Positions 8,831 to 20,245 of a stretch of DNA of 64,000 nt are shown piece by piece. This DNA comes from Streptomyces cyaneofuscatus (GTDB taxonomy: Bacteria > Actinomycetota > Actinomycetes > Streptomycetales > Streptomycetaceae), in assembly GCF_000718135.1 (NCBI RefSeq), contig NZ_JOEM01000032.1:31877-95876 (forward strand), in the 5' to 3' direction. The position numbers and the translations under genes are program-made. Position 1 is the first letter of the stretch, and every line of letters starts with the position of its first letter. Below the pieces are notes generated by a model. It had not been told where the DNA came from. It searched no databases and was given only the letters and a program-made list of their open reading frames with translations.

Positions 8831-10091
8831 CCCCCACGACTTCATCGGGATCGGGCTCGGCCCGTTCAATCTCGGACTGGCCTGCCTGACCGAGCCGATC
8901 GACGAACTGAACGGTGTCTTCCTGGAGTCCAAGCCGGACTTCGAGTGGCACTCCGGGATGTTCCTCGAAGGGGCCCATCTCCAGACGCCGTTCATGTCGG
9001 ACCTGGTCACCATGGCCGACCCGACCTCGCCGTACTCGTTCCTCAACTACCTCAAGGAGCGCGGCAGGCTCTACTCGTTCTACATCCGGGAGAACTTCTA
9101 CCCGCTGCGGACCGAGTACAACGACTACTGCCGCTGGGCCGCCGCCAAACTGAGCAGCATCCGCTTCAACGAGACCGTCGAGGCGGTGACGTACGACGAG
9201 GGCGAGGCGCTCTACACCGTCACCACCGCCGCCGGGACCGTACTGCGCTCCCGCCACCTCGTCCTCGGCACCGGGACCCCGCCGTACATCCCCGAGGCGT
9301 GCCACGGCCTCGGCGGGGACTTCCTGCACAACTCCCGCTATCTGGAGGGGAAAGCCGAGCTCCAGAAGAAGAAGTCGATCACCCTGGTCGGCAGCGGGCA
9401 GAGCGCGGCGGAGATCTACTACGACCTGCTCTCCGAGATCGACACCTACGGCTACCGGCTCAACTGGGTGACGCGCTCCCCGCGGTTCTTCCCGCTGGAG
9501 TACACCAAGCTCACGCTGGAGATGACCTCCCCGGAGTACATCGACTACTTCCACGCGCTGCCCGAGGAAACCCGCTACCGACTGGAGACCGGGCAGAAGG
9601 GACTGTTCAAGGGCATCGACGGGGAGCTGATCGACGCGATCTTCGACCTGCTCTACCAGAAGAACCTGCCCGGCCCGGTCCCGACCCGGCTGCTCACCAA
9701 CTCGGCGCTGCTCAGCGCGCGTTACGACGAGGAGGGCGGCGCGTACAGCCTGGGGCTGCGCCAGGAGGAGCAGGGCAAGGAGTACGAGCTCACCACCGAG
9801 GGCCTCATCCTCGCCACCGGCTACCGCTACGAGGCGCCCGCCTTCCTCGCGCCCGTCACCGGCCGGCTGCGCCACGACAGCCGGGGCCGCTTCGACGTGG
9901 CCCGCAACTACAGCATCGACACCACCGGGCGCGGGATCTTCCTGCAGAACGCCGGGGTGCACACCCACTCGATCACCTCGCCCGACCTGGGCATGGGTGC
10001 CTACCGCAACGCGTACATCATCGGCGAACTGCTCTGCCGTGAGTACTACCCGGTCGAGAAGTCCATCGCCTTCCAGGAGTTCGCCATATGA
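8814..10091 (+). CDS. desB: DesB, FAD-dependent cadaverine N-monooxygenase
   Basis: This 425-residue enzyme of the IucD/SidA/PvdA N-hydroxylase family hydroxylates cadaverine to N-hydroxycadaverine. The FAD-binding motif [12 protein letters not shown] is at the N-terminus, the NADPH motif VGSGQSAAE is mid-protein, and the family C-terminal [10 protein letters not shown] is present. I chose the TTG start at 8814 because GGGAG sits 6-7 nt upstream and the protein then begins at the family's usual position. The start overlaps desA by 17 nt. Confidence 0.92.
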   Translation: MTALPDPHDFIGIGLGPFNLGLACLTEPIDELNGVFLESKPDFEWHSGMFLEGAHLQTPFMSDLVTMADPTSPYSFLNYLKERGRLYSFYIRENFYPLRTEYNDYCRWAAAKLSSIRFNETVEAVTYDEGEALYTVTTAAGTVLRSRHLVLGTGTPPYIPEACHGLGGDFLHNSRYLEGKAELQKKKSITLVGSGQSAAEIYYDLLSEIDTYGYRLNWVTRSPRFFPLEYTKLTLEMTSPEYIDYFHALPEETRYRLETGQKGLFKGIDGELIDAIFDLLYQKNLPGPVPTRLLTNSALLSARYDEEGGAYSLGLRQEEQGKEYELTTEGLILATGYRYEAPAFLAPVTGRLRHDSRGRFDVARNYSIDTTGRGIFLQNAGVHTHSITSPDLGMGAYRNAYIIGELLCREYYPVEKSIAFQEFAI

Positions 10092-10657
10092 ACCACCCGC
10101 ACAGCAACCCTCCCGGCAAACTCGGCACGCTCACCGTCCGCCCGCTCGACCCGGCTTCCGACGCCGAGCTGGTGCACGGCTGGGTGACCCACCCCAAAGC
10201 CGCCTTCTGGCTGATGGGCGAGGCGAAACTTGAGGACGTGGAGCGGGAGTACATGGCGATCGCCGCCCACTCGCACCACGACGCGTTCATCGGCCTGCAC
10301 GACGGCGAGCCCGCGTTCCTGATCGAGCGGTACGACCCCACCGAGGTCGAGCTGAAGGGGCTGTACGAGGCGGAGCCCGGCGATGTCGGGATGCACTTCC
10401 TGGTCGCGCCGACCGACACCCCGGTGCACGGCTTCACCCGGGCCGTGATCACCGCCGTGATGGAGTTCCTCTTCGCCGACCCGTCGGTCCGCCGAATCGT
10501 CGTCGAGCCCGATGTGACCAACAACGCCGTCCAGGCCCTCAACAAGGCCGTCGGCTTCGAGGTCCTGCGGGAGATCGCCAAACCGGAGAAGGACGCACTG
10601 CTCAGCGCCTGCACCCGCGAGCAGTTCGAAGCAGCAACCGGAGGAACCGACCGATGA
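10088..10657 (+). CDS. desC: DesC, N-hydroxycadaverine acyltransferase
   Basis: This 189-residue GNAT-fold acyltransferase of the IucB/RhbD type shows the family motifs [14 protein letters not shown] and the later [21 protein letters not shown]. It transfers acetyl or succinyl groups from CoA to N-hydroxycadaverine to give the hydroxamate monomer of desferrioxamines. Its ATG overlaps the desB stop (ATGA), as does its own stop with desD, indicating tight translational coupling. Confidence 0.92.
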   Translation: MNHPHSNPPGKLGTLTVRPLDPASDAELVHGWVTHPKAAFWLMGEAKLEDVEREYMAIAAHSHHDAFIGLHDGEPAFLIERYDPTEVELKGLYEAEPGDVGMHFLVAPTDTPVHGFTRAVITAVMEFLFADPSVRRIVVEPDVTNNAVQALNKAVGFEVLREIAKPEKDALLSACTREQFEAATGGTDR

Positions 10658-12432
10658 CGACCGCCCTCACCGACAGCGTCGCCCACCTCTCCCCGGGCCG
10701 CTGGGCCACCGCAAACCGACTGCTGGTCCGCAAAGCACTGGCGGAATTCAGCCATGAACGGCTGCTGACCCCCGTTCCGCTCGGCGAGGACCGCTACACC
10801 CTCCGTAGCGACGACGCGGGCACGGAGTACCGTTTCACCGCACGCCTCTTCGCCCTGGACCACTGGCAGGTCGATGCCGAGTCGATCACGCGGCACCGGC
10901 ACGGGGCCGAAGTTCCGCTCGACGCGCTGGAGTTCTTCATCGAACTGCGGGTGGCGCTCGGGCTGACCGAGGAGATCCTGCCGGTCTACCTGGAGGAGGT
11001 CTCCTCCACTCTGGCCGGAACCGCCTACAAACTCACCAAGGAACCGGCCACCTCCGGCCAGCTCGTCGCCGCCGGTTTCCAGGCCATCGAGACCGGGATG
11101 ACCGAGGGCCACCCCTGCTTCGTGGCCAACAACGGCCGGCTCGGCTTCGGGGTCGACGAGTACCGCGCGTACGCCCCCGAGGCCGCCTCCCCGATCCGGC
11201 TGGTCTGGCTGGCCGCGCGCCGCGACCGGGCCACCTTCACGGCGGGCGCCGGTCTCGACTACGACACGCTGGTCGAGAGCGAGTTGAGCGAGGAAACCCG
11301 GGAACGGTTCGCCGCCACCCTGCGCTCGCTCGGCCTCGACCCGGACGCGTACTTCCTGCTGCCCGTCCACCCCTGGCAGTGGTGGAACAAGCTCGCCGTC
11401 ACCTTCGCCGGTGAGCTGGCCGAGCGCCACCTGGTCGTGCTCGGGGAGGGTGAGGACGCCTACCTGGCCCAGCAGTCGATCCGTACGTTCTTCAACACCG
11501 ACCACCCCGAGAAGCACTACGTCAAGACGGCCCTGTCCGTCCTGAACATGGGCTTCATGCGCGGCCTCTCCGCCGCCTACATGGAGGCCACGCCCGCCAT
11601 CAACGACTGGCTGGCCGGGCTCATCGAGCGCGACAGCCTGCTGACCGCCGCCCGGTTCTCGATCATCCGGGAGCGGGCCGCGATCGGCTACCACCACCGG
11701 AGTTACGAGGCGGCCACCGCCAAGGGCTCCCCGTATCTGAAGATGCTGGCCGCGCTCTGGCGCGAGAGCCCCGTCGCCGGTCTGGAGCCGGGCGAGCGGG
11801 TCGCGACCATGGCCTCCCTGGTCCACACCGACCACGAGGGCCGCTCGGTGGCCGGAGCGCTCATCGAGGAATCCGGACTCGACCCGCAGGTGTGGCTGCG
11901 GCACTATCTGGACGCCTACCTGGTGCCGGTGCTGCACAGCTTCTACGCCTACGACCTGGTCTACATGCCGCACGGTGAGAACGTGATCCTGGTGGTGGAG
12001 GACGGGGTCGTCACCCGGACGATCTTCAAGGACATCGCCGAGGAGATCGCGGTCATGGACCCGGACGCGGTGCTGCCGCCGAAGGTCGACCGGATCCGGG
12101 CCGAGGTCCCCGAGGACATGAAGCTGCTGTCGGTCTTCACCGACGTCTTCGACTGCTTCTTCCGCTTCCTGGGCGCGAACCTGGCCACCGAGGGGGTCCT
12201 GGACGAGGACACCTTCTGGCGGACGGTCGCCGAGTGCGTACGCGACTACCAGAAGTCGGTGCCGTATCTCGCGGAGAAGTTCGCGCAGTACGACATGTTC
12301 GAGCCGGAGTTCGCGCTCTCCTGCCTCAACCGCCTCCAGCTGCGCAACAACCAGCAGATGGTCGACCTCAACGACCCTGCGGGCGCACTCCAGTTGGTGG
12401 GGCGCCTGAAGAACCCGATCGCGAAGTTCTGA
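10654..12432 (+). CDS. desD: DesD, NRPS-independent siderophore synthetase
   Basis: This 592-residue IucA/IucC-family ATP-dependent synthetase oligomerises and macrocyclises hydroxamate monomers into desferrioxamine E/B. Typical family segments are LPVHPWQWWNK, KTALSVLNMGFMRGLS and YHHRSYEAATAKGSP in the nucleotide/substrate region, and a FhuF-like C-terminus. Length fits the family. It is the last gene of desABCD, followed within 20 nt by a terminator. Confidence 0.94.
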   Translation: MTTALTDSVAHLSPGRWATANRLLVRKALAEFSHERLLTPVPLGEDRYTLRSDDAGTEYRFTARLFALDHWQVDAESITRHRHGAEVPLDALEFFIELRVALGLTEEILPVYLEEVSSTLAGTAYKLTKEPATSGQLVAAGFQAIETGMTEGHPCFVANNGRLGFGVDEYRAYAPEAASPIRLVWLAARRDRATFTAGAGLDYDTLVESELSEETRERFAATLRSLGLDPDAYFLLPVHPWQWWNKLAVTFAGELAERHLVVLGEGEDAYLAQQSIRTFFNTDHPEKHYVKTALSVLNMGFMRGLSAAYMEATPAINDWLAGLIERDSLLTAARFSIIRERAAIGYHHRSYEAATAKGSPYLKMLAALWRESPVAGLEPGERVATMASLVHTDHEGRSVAGALIEESGLDPQVWLRHYLDAYLVPVLHSFYAYDLVYMPHGENVILVVEDGVVTRTIFKDIAEEIAVMDPDAVLPPKVDRIRAEVPEDMKLLSVFTDVFDCFFRFLGANLATEGVLDEDTFWRTVAECVRDYQKSVPYLAEKFAQYDMFEPEFALSCLNRLQLRNNQQMVDLNDPAGALQLVGRLKNPIAKF

Positions 12433-12449
12433 GCGGTCCCCACAGACCG

Positions 12450-12483
12450 GTGAGCGCCTGGGGACGGTCCCCCGGGCGCTCAC
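12450..12483 (+). terminator. Terminator after desABCD (possibly bidirectional)
   Basis: GTGAGCGCC (12450-12458) pairs with GGCGCTCAC (12475-12483) around a GC-rich loop, followed by CTCTT. It lies between the convergent desD and hexosaminidase genes. Confidence 0.75.
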
Positions 12484-12491
12484 CTCTTCCG

Positions 12492-14153
<1,662 letters not shown>

Positions 14154-14285
14154 AAGCTTGTCCCTTCGACGGGTCCTACCTGTGGATCTCGGGGCCGAGC
14201 GAACGCCCGTCATGCCTATCGCGCGGCCGTGGACGGGTCAAGGACCACGGCCCGCCCCCGGTGGCCGGCTGGCAGAATCGCGGGC

Positions 14286-15176
14286 ATGGCAGAAATCATC
14301 CAGCGCGACGGAACGTGGACGTTCGACGGGGAGACGGTACGCATCGTGCCGGGCGGCAAAGCGCATCCGCTCCGGCTGGCGCTGGGTGAACTCGCCGTCC
14401 CTGTGGAGGCGTTGGCCGGTATCTCGTTCGAGCCGGACCGCAAGGGCGGCCGGCTGCGGCTCCGGCTGCGCGGGGGCGCCTGCCCGGTGCTGCGGGCCGC
14501 CGACGGGCGCCTGAAGGACGGCGCCGACCCGTACGTCCTGGCCGTGGAGAAGGACCGCACGGGGGTGGCGGAGTACTTCGTCGACGAGGTCCGCAACGCG
14601 CTGCTGATCGAGCAGGTCCCCGAGGGGCCGGTGGACCGCTTCCTGCTGGCGGGGCCCTCGCTGCCGGTCTCCGGCGGGGGCGGCGACGGTACGGCGTCCT
14701 TCGACGGCGAGACCGTACGGCTCACCTGGAACTGGAAGGCCGAGGAGTCCAAGTACGCGAGCGGCCCGGCGGCCTTCCCGCTGGCGCGGATCGCGGGGGT
14801 GCGCTGGATGCCGTCGATAGGCCTGGAGAACGGCTATCTGCGGTTCGAGCCGGTGGACGGGCCGGTCTCGGCCCCGCCGAAGTACGACCCGTACTCCCTG
14901 GAGCTGTGGGGGCTGTCCAAGAAGGAGTACACGGCGGTCGTGGTCGCGGCGGCGGTGCTGGCCCGGCTGCCGCAGGCCCGTACGGCCGTGGACGCGCCCG
15001 CCGTGGCCCCGGCCCTCACCAAGGCACCGGCGCCCGCGCCCGCCGCCGTACCGCCCGCCGACGATCACGACGTCCTGCTGCGGCGGCTGCGGGAGCTGGG
15101 CGAGCTGCACCGGGCCGGGGTCCTCACGGATGAGGAGTTCAGCACGGCGAAGCAGGCGATCCTGAGCCGGATGTGA
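14286..15176 (+). CDS. DUF4429 tandem-domain protein with C-terminal SHOCT
   Basis: The 296-residue protein has two related DUF4429 domains (residues 1-100 and about 135-225, each beginning near an FDGETVR motif), an Ala/Pro linker, and a C-terminal SHOCT helix pair (LLRRLRELGELHRAGVLTDEEF). The internal duplication is visible directly. There is no signal peptide. DUF4429 resembles PH-like folds; the biological role is unknown. It is divergent from the hexosaminidase. Confidence 0.85.
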   Translation: MAEIIQRDGTWTFDGETVRIVPGGKAHPLRLALGELAVPVEALAGISFEPDRKGGRLRLRLRGGACPVLRAADGRLKDGADPYVLAVEKDRTGVAEYFVDEVRNALLIEQVPEGPVDRFLLAGPSLPVSGGGGDGTASFDGETVRLTWNWKAEESKYASGPAAFPLARIAGVRWMPSIGLENGYLRFEPVDGPVSAPPKYDPYSLELWGLSKKEYTAVVVAAAVLARLPQARTAVDAPAVAPALTKAPAPAPAAVPPADDHDVLLRRLRELGELHRAGVLTDEEFSTAKQAILSRM

Positions 15177-15238
15177 GCCGGGCGTGCGCCGAATGTGAGC
15201 CGGATGTGACCGATTCGGCCACCCTCCCCGCCCCCTCC

Positions 15239-15286
15239 TGCCCGATATCGGGCAGATTTCTTGCGTAAGAGCGCCCCGGCACGCAA
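15239..15286. promoter_or_regulatory. Two inverted repeats in promoter of the 91-aa gene
   Basis: The 16-bp perfect palindrome TGCCCGATATCGGGCA at 15239-15254 is followed by a second inverted repeat, TTGCGT (15261-15266) and ACGCAA (15281-15286). Both lie just upstream of the GTG at 15296. The first would suit a dimeric repressor. No known regulator is assigned. Confidence 0.45.
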
Positions 15287-15295
15287 TATCGACGG

Positions 15296-15571
15296 GTGCT
15301 TGAACGCCGCTCGTCGCACGACGACCTCATCGACCACCTCGTCCGCTCCACCGCGCTCCAGCGCGGTGAGGCGGCCCGGGTGATCCTCGACGTGCTGGCG
15401 TACTTCGACGAGAGCACCGACGACTTCGTCCGCCGCCGCCACCGCGAACTGCAGTCCGGCGGCCTGGTCAACACGGAGATCTTCGAGCGGATCGCGGCCG
15501 AGCTGCCGCACCGCGCCGTGGCGCCGCCGGAGCTCTCGCTCCGCCAGCTGCGCCGCATCGTCTACGGCTGA
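15296..15571 (+). CDS. Conserved small helical protein, function unknown
   Basis: The 91-residue protein has a GTG start. It is rich in charged helices (ALQRGEAARVILDVLAYFDE; ELSLRQLRRIVYG) and has no signal peptide or recognisable catalytic motif. It lies directly upstream of glmS on the same strand with an 85-bp gap. It could be a small regulatory or structural protein; I do not recognise the family beyond its likely conservation in Streptomyces at this locus. Confidence 0.7.
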   Translation: MLERRSSHDDLIDHLVRSTALQRGEAARVILDVLAYFDESTDDFVRRRHRELQSGGLVNTEIFERIAAELPHRAVAPPELSLRQLRRIVYG

Positions 15572-15656
15572 TCCAGCTGCGGCGGATCACCGGGCGCCCG
15601 TGCGGGGCGCCGAGCGCATGCATGTACGTGTACGTCGAGGAGGGGCAGAGAATCTC

Positions 15657-17486
15657 ATGTGCGGGATCGTCGGATACATCGGGAAGCGTGACGTGGCACC
15701 GCTGCTGCTGGAAGGCCTGCAGCGGCTGGAGTACCGGGGGTACGACTCCGCGGGCATCGTCATCACCAGCAGGACGGCGGCGGGCAAGCCCGGCACGCTG
15801 AAGATGGTCAAGGCCAAGGGCCGGGTCCGCGAGCTGGAGGCCAAGGTCCCCAAGCGGTTCGCCGGCACCACCGGCATCGCGCACACCCGCTGGGCCACCC
15901 ACGGCGCCCCCAGCGACGAGAACGCCCACCCGCACCTGGACGCGGACAACAAGGTCGCCGTCGTCCACAACGGGATCATCGACAACGCCTCCGAGCTGCG
16001 CGCCAAGCTCACCGCCGACGGCATCGTCTTCCTCTCCGACACCGACACCGAGGTGCTGGTCCACCTGATCGCCCGCGCCCAGGCGGACACCCTGGAGGAG
16101 AAGGTCCGCGAGGCGCTCCGCCACGTCGAGGGCACGTACGGCATCGCCGTGATGCACGCCGACTTCAACGACCGCATCGTGGTCGCCCGCAACGGCTCCC
16201 CCGTCGTCCTCGGCATCGGCGAGAAGGAGATGTTCGTCGCCTCCGACGTCGCCGCCCTGGTCGCCCACACCCGCCAGGTCGTCACGCTGGACGACGGCGA
16301 GATGGCCACCCTGAAGGCCGACGACTTCCGCACGTACACGACGGAGGGCTCGACCACGACGGCCACGCCGACCACCGTGGAGTGGGAGGCCGAGTCGTAC
16401 GACATGGGCGGCCACGACACGTACATGCACAAGGAGATCTTCGAGCAGGCCGACGCCGTGGACCGGGTGCTGCGCGGCCGGATCGACGACCGGTTCTCCA
16501 CCGTGCACCTGGGCGGCCTCAACCTGGACGCCCGTGAGGCGCGCGGGGTGCGCCGGATCAAGATTCTCGGCTGCGGCACCTCGTACCACGCGGGCCAGAT
16601 CGGCGCCCAGCTGATCGAGGAGCTCGCCCGCATCCCCGCCGACGCCGAGCCGGCCTCCGAGTTCCGCTACCGCAACCCGGTCGTGGACCCCGACACCCTG
16701 TACGTGGCGGTCTCCCAGTCGGGTGAGACGTACGACGTGCTGGCCGCCGTCCAGGAGCTCAAGCGCAAGGGCGCCCGCGTCCTCGGCGTGGTCAACGTGG
16801 TCGGCTCCGCGATCGCCCGGGAGGCCGACGGCGGTACGTACGTCCACGCGGGCCCCGAGGTCTGCGTGGTCTCCACCAAGTGCTTCACCAACACCGTGGT
16901 CGCCTTCGCGCTGCTCGCGCTGCACCTGGGCCGCATCCGGGACCTCTCGGTCGCCGACGGCAAGCGGATCATCGACGGGCTGCGCCGGCTGCCGGAGCAG
17001 ATCAGCGAGATCCTGGCGGGCGAGGACGAGATCAAGCGGCTCGCGGCCGAGTACGCCGAGGCCAAGTCGATGATGTTCATCGGCCGGGTGCGGGGCTACC
17101 CGGTGGCCCGTGAGGCGTCGCTGAAGCTGAAGGAGGTCTCGTACATCCACGCCGAGGCCTACCCGGCCTCCGAGCTGAAGCACGGCCCGCTCGCGCTGAT
17201 CGAGCCCGCGATGCCGACCGTGGCGATCGTGCCGGACGACGACCTGCTGGAGAAGAACCGGGCCGCGATGGAGGAGATCAAGGCGCGCAGCGGCCGGATC
17301 CTCGCCGTGGCGCACCAGGTCCAGGAGAAGGCGGACCACACCATCGTCGTACCGAAGAACGAGAACGAGCTGGACCCGATCCTGATGGGCATCCCGCTCC
17401 AGCTCTTCGCGTATCACACGGCCCTGGCGATGGGCCGGGACATCGACAAGCCGCGCAACCTGGCGAAGTCGGTCACGGTCGAGTAG
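15657..17486 (+). CDS. glmS: Glucosamine-fructose-6-phosphate aminotransferase (isomerizing)
   Basis: This 609-residue GlmS makes glucosamine-6-phosphate from fructose-6-phosphate and glutamine for peptidoglycan. The Cys2 nucleophile of the N-terminal class II glutaminase domain is exposed after Met removal (MCGIVGYIG). RGYDSAG and HTRWATHG belong to the amidotransferase. Two SIS domains follow, with GCGTSYHAG, SQSGETYD and KLKEVSYIHAEAY, and the C-terminus ends KSVTVE as in the family. No glmS ribozyme-like leader was recognised upstream. Confidence 0.96.
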   Translation: MCGIVGYIGKRDVAPLLLEGLQRLEYRGYDSAGIVITSRTAAGKPGTLKMVKAKGRVRELEAKVPKRFAGTTGIAHTRWATHGAPSDENAHPHLDADNKVAVVHNGIIDNASELRAKLTADGIVFLSDTDTEVLVHLIARAQADTLEEKVREALRHVEGTYGIAVMHADFNDRIVVARNGSPVVLGIGEKEMFVASDVAALVAHTRQVVTLDDGEMATLKADDFRTYTTEGSTTTATPTTVEWEAESYDMGGHDTYMHKEIFEQADAVDRVLRGRIDDRFSTVHLGGLNLDAREARGVRRIKILGCGTSYHAGQIGAQLIEELARIPADAEPASEFRYRNPVVDPDTLYVAVSQSGETYDVLAAVQELKRKGARVLGVVNVVGSAIAREADGGTYVHAGPEVCVVSTKCFTNTVVAFALLALHLGRIRDLSVADGKRIIDGLRRLPEQISEILAGEDEIKRLAAEYAEAKSMMFIGRVRGYPVAREASLKLKEVSYIHAEAYPASELKHGPLALIEPAMPTVAIVPDDDLLEKNRAAMEEIKARSGRILAVAHQVQEKADHTIVVPKNENELDPILMGIPLQLFAYHTALAMGRDIDKPRNLAKSVTVE

Positions 17487-17502
17487 TCACCACTACGTGA
17501 AT

Positions 17503-17549
17503 GAGTTGGGCCCCGCACCGTCGTGTCGAGACGGTGCGGGGCCCAACTC
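17503..17549. terminator. Bidirectional terminator between glmS and stress protein gene
   Basis: A perfect 20-bp stem (17503-17522 and 17530-17549) with a 7-nt loop lies between the convergent glmS and universal stress protein genes. It is among the strongest hairpins in the window and can serve both. Confidence 0.92.
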
Positions 17550-17596
17550 GTTGTGCGTCGGGTGCTTCTGGCTGGCCGTCAGAGGCCGCGTACGGC

Positions 17597-18118
17597 TCAG
17601 GGGATGACGATGACCGGGCGCTGGGCGCGGCGGGCGAGGCGGCCCGCCACCGAGCCGAAGATGCGGCCGACGATGCCGTGCGTGGAGCCGACGACGATGG
17701 CGTCGGCGGAATACTCGCGGCCGACCTCCTCCAGCTCGTGGCAGATGTCGCCGCCGCGCTCCACCAGCACCCAGGGCACGTCGGAGAGGTAGTCCGCGCA
17801 GGCCAGCTCCAGGCCGAGGACCTCGGTGCGGTGGTCGGGGACGTCGACGAAGACGGGGGGCTCGCAGCCCGCCCAGACCGTCGTCGGGAGCCGGTTGGCC
17901 ACGTGGACGATGATCAGGCCCGAGCCCGATCTGCCGGCCATGCCGATCGCGTAGGCGAGGGCCCGCTCGCTGGAGGTGGAGCCGTCGAAACCGACCACGA
18001 CTCCGTGCCGGAAGGCGGGATCGCACGCAGGGCGTGCTTCTTCGACCGTCCGCGGCTCCGACCGGGGGTCGGCTACCTGCTTGCGGTCTTTGGGTTCAGG
18101 GATTTCGTGACCGGCCAT
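17597..18118 (-). CDS. Universal stress protein (UspA family)
   Basis: The 173-residue protein has a single Usp domain from about residue 38. The ATP-binding signature is GSTHGIVGRIFGSVAGRLAR followed by RRAQRPVIVIP, and the N-terminal strand VVVGFDGSTSSERALAYA carries the first nucleotide-contacting Asp. The first ~35 residues are a polar extension. USPs bind ATP and modulate stress survival; the specific role here is unknown. Confidence 0.88.
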   Translation of the reverse strand: MAGHEIPEPKDRKQVADPRSEPRTVEEARPACDPAFRHGVVVGFDGSTSSERALAYAIGMAGRSGSGLIIVHVANRLPTTVWAGCEPPVFVDVPDHRTEVLGLELACADYLSDVPWVLVERGGDICHELEEVGREYSADAIVVGSTHGIVGRIFGSVAGRLARRAQRPVIVIP

Positions 18119-19014
18119 CGGTGTCTCGGCGAAGAGAGTCCTCGTGAGGAGGGAGCGGTTTCGAGAGGTGCGTCAGCTGATGGTGTGGCTCTGTCCGGGA
18201 ATCATCTTCCCAACCCCATACCCCCAAGGGTACGGCGTCACTCCTCAGCTGCCCAGACCCCCGCAAAAGCACGCGTGACGTTGGAGGGAGCATGCCCGAG
18301 GCGGTCCGGTATGGCAATGCCGGTTGTGTCGTACACGGGCCTCGGGGGCTCCGGACGAGGGTGACCGCCCTGTTTTCCGGGGTGTCCGGCGGCCGCGCGG
18401 ACCTGGCGGCCGCCGCCCCGGCGGGCGGTGCCGGCCGTCGGCCCGTGCCGCCGATTCTGTGCCCCTGCCGCCCATCGGTCGGTAATCCGGCTGCCGTCGC
18501 CCCGGAGGCCGGTCACGCCCCGGCAGCCCGCCGCGTTCGGCCCCGGCACCCCGAACACGCCACGTCCCGCCGGGCCGAGGGAGCGCACCGGGGCGGCCGT
18601 CAGGCGGAAGTTGTGCGCCCGGCGTGACTGGAACCCGCGCACACAACCATCTGTTTTAAGCCAACTTCACATCCTGGCCGAACCTTTCGCAGAATGGCCG
18701 GAGAGCCCACCGCCCACCAGGCAGGAAGAGACCGCGCGGTACGCTTTCACCCGACGCGGACGGGCCACGTTCGCGAAGGGCACTTCCCTGTGCGCCTCGC
18801 GGGTGAAACGCTTCGTGATCGAACGCTTCACGCCACGTTTCCTTATCGACTTAGCGCCGGTGGGGGAAGGTGTCACGGCGGGGCCACGCGACGCAGTAGA
18901 TTCGATCTTGAAAATCGGGGGGCTGGGGAACCGTGCGAAACCGAGGGGAAACGTGCAGGAGCGGCAGGCCCGTAAGGACCAGGGAGACGCGAACACCGAG
19001 GGGGGCTTAGCGTC
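18119..19014 (+). other. Long non-coding upstream region of adpA
   Basis: About 900 bp separates the stress protein from adpA. I see no convincing gene here: the open frames are high-GC shadows without motifs or ribosome sites. adpA genes in Streptomyces are known for long regulatory regions bound by AdpA itself, BldD and gamma-butyrolactone receptors. I could not identify a clean match to those motifs by eye. The proximal part (about 18650-18960) is distinctly more A/T-rich and is the likely promoter/leader. Confidence 0.6.
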
Positions 19015-20235
19015 ATGAGCCAGGACTCCGCCACCGCGACGGAGGCCGCACGCAAGCTGACCGGGCGGCGACGCCGGGAAGTCGTTGCCGTGCTGCTCTT
19101 CAGCGGCGGCCCTATCTTCGAGAGCTCCATCCCGCTCTCGGTTTTCGGAATCGACCGGCAGGACGCGGGAGTTCCCCGCTACCGCCTGCTGGTCTGCGGC
19201 GGCGAGGACGGACCGCTGCGCACGACGGGTGGACTCGAACTGACCACGCCGTACGGCCTGGAGGCGATCAGCAGGGCAGGCACCGTGGTGGTGCCCGCCT
19301 GGCGGTCGATCACCTCGCCGCCGCCCGCCGAGGCACTGGACGCGCTGCGGCGCGCCCATGAGGAGGGCGCCCGCATCGTCGGCCTGTGCACGGGAGCCTT
19401 CGTGCTCGCGGCGGCCGGGCTGCTGGACGGCCGGCCGGCCACCACGCACTGGATGTACGCGCCGACGCTGGCCAAGCGCTATCCGTCGGTGCACGTCGAT
19501 CCGCGCGAACTGTTCGTGGACGACGGCGATGTGCTGACCTCGGCGGGTACGGCGGCGGGTATCGACCTCTGCCTCCATATAGTCCGCACCGACCACGGCA
19601 CCGAGGCGGCGGGCGCACTCGCCCGCAGGCTCGTCGTACCGCCGCGGCGCAGTGGCGGACAGGAGCGCTACCTGGACAGGTCTTTACCTGAAGAGATCGG
19701 CTCCGACCCGCTCGCCGAGGTCGTGGCCTGGGCGCTGGAGCATCTGCACGAGCAGTTCGACGTGGAGACGCTCGCGGCGCGCGCCTACATGAGCAGGCGG
19801 ACCTTCGACCGCAGGTTCCGCTCGCTCACGGGGAGCGCACCGCTCCAGTGGCTGATCACCCAGCGGGTGCTTCAGGCACAGAGGCTGCTGGAGACCTCCG
19901 ACTACTCGGTCGACGAGGTCGCCGGCCGCTGCGGCTTCCGTTCACCGGTCGCGCTGCGCGGGCACTTCCGCCGCCAGCTCGGCTCCTCCCCCGCCGCGTA
20001 CCGGGCCGCCTACCGGGCCCGTCGTCCGCAGGGGGTGGCGGAGAGCGCCGCGACGGTGCTGGAGACGGTCGTGCCCAGCCAGGGCTCGCCGTCGGGCCGC
20101 AGGGGCGCTCCGGTGCCGTCCGGCGCCCCGGTCTCCGTATCGGCGTCGGCGGGCTCCTCGGAGCACTCGCTGCCGGTCCCCGACGCGTACGTTCCCGGGC
20201 GCCCGGCCCTGCCGGGACAGCGGAGCGCCCCGTAG
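19015..20235 (+). CDS. adpA: AdpA, AraC-family pleiotropic developmental regulator
   Basis: The 406-residue protein combines an N-terminal DJ-1/PfpI (GATase1-like) dimerisation domain (about residues 24-190, [20 protein letters not shown]) with a C-terminal AraC double HTH (about 235-335, [19 protein letters not shown] and [18 protein letters not shown]). AdpA activates hundreds of genes for morphological differentiation and secondary metabolism. Codon 224 (19684-19686), in the linker between the domains, is the rare leucine codon TTA, which makes translation depend on the bldA tRNA as in other Streptomyces adpA genes. orn follows 10 bp downstream, the conserved arrangement. Confidence 0.95.
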   Translation: MSQDSATATEAARKLTGRRRREVVAVLLFSGGPIFESSIPLSVFGIDRQDAGVPRYRLLVCGGEDGPLRTTGGLELTTPYGLEAISRAGTVVVPAWRSITSPPPAEALDALRRAHEEGARIVGLCTGAFVLAAAGLLDGRPATTHWMYAPTLAKRYPSVHVDPRELFVDDGDVLTSAGTAAGIDLCLHIVRTDHGTEAAGALARRLVVPPRRSGGQERYLDRSLPEEIGSDPLAEVVAWALEHLHEQFDVETLAARAYMSRRTFDRRFRSLTGSAPLQWLITQRVLQAQRLLETSDYSVDEVAGRCGFRSPVALRGHFRRQLGSSPAAYRAAYRARRPQGVAESAATVLETVVPSQGSPSGRRGAPVPSGAPVSVSASAGSSEHSLPVPDAYVPGRPALPGQRSAP

Positions 20236-20245
20236 GGTGGGGCGC

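Noticed and set aside
15572..15656. glmS ribozyme leader
   Set aside because: The 85-bp leader is too short and lacks the conserved pseudoknot features; glmS ribozymes are mainly in Firmicutes.
15468..17417. 649-codon minus-strand frame antisense to glmS
   Set aside because: It has the composition of a GC-rich shadow and lies exactly opposite a well-identified GlmS.
18245..18646. Minus-strand frames in the adpA upstream region
   Set aside because: Two overlapping frames of ~134 codons exist, but both are low-complexity Arg/Gly/Pro with no family motif or ribosome site. The region is better explained as the adpA regulatory region.
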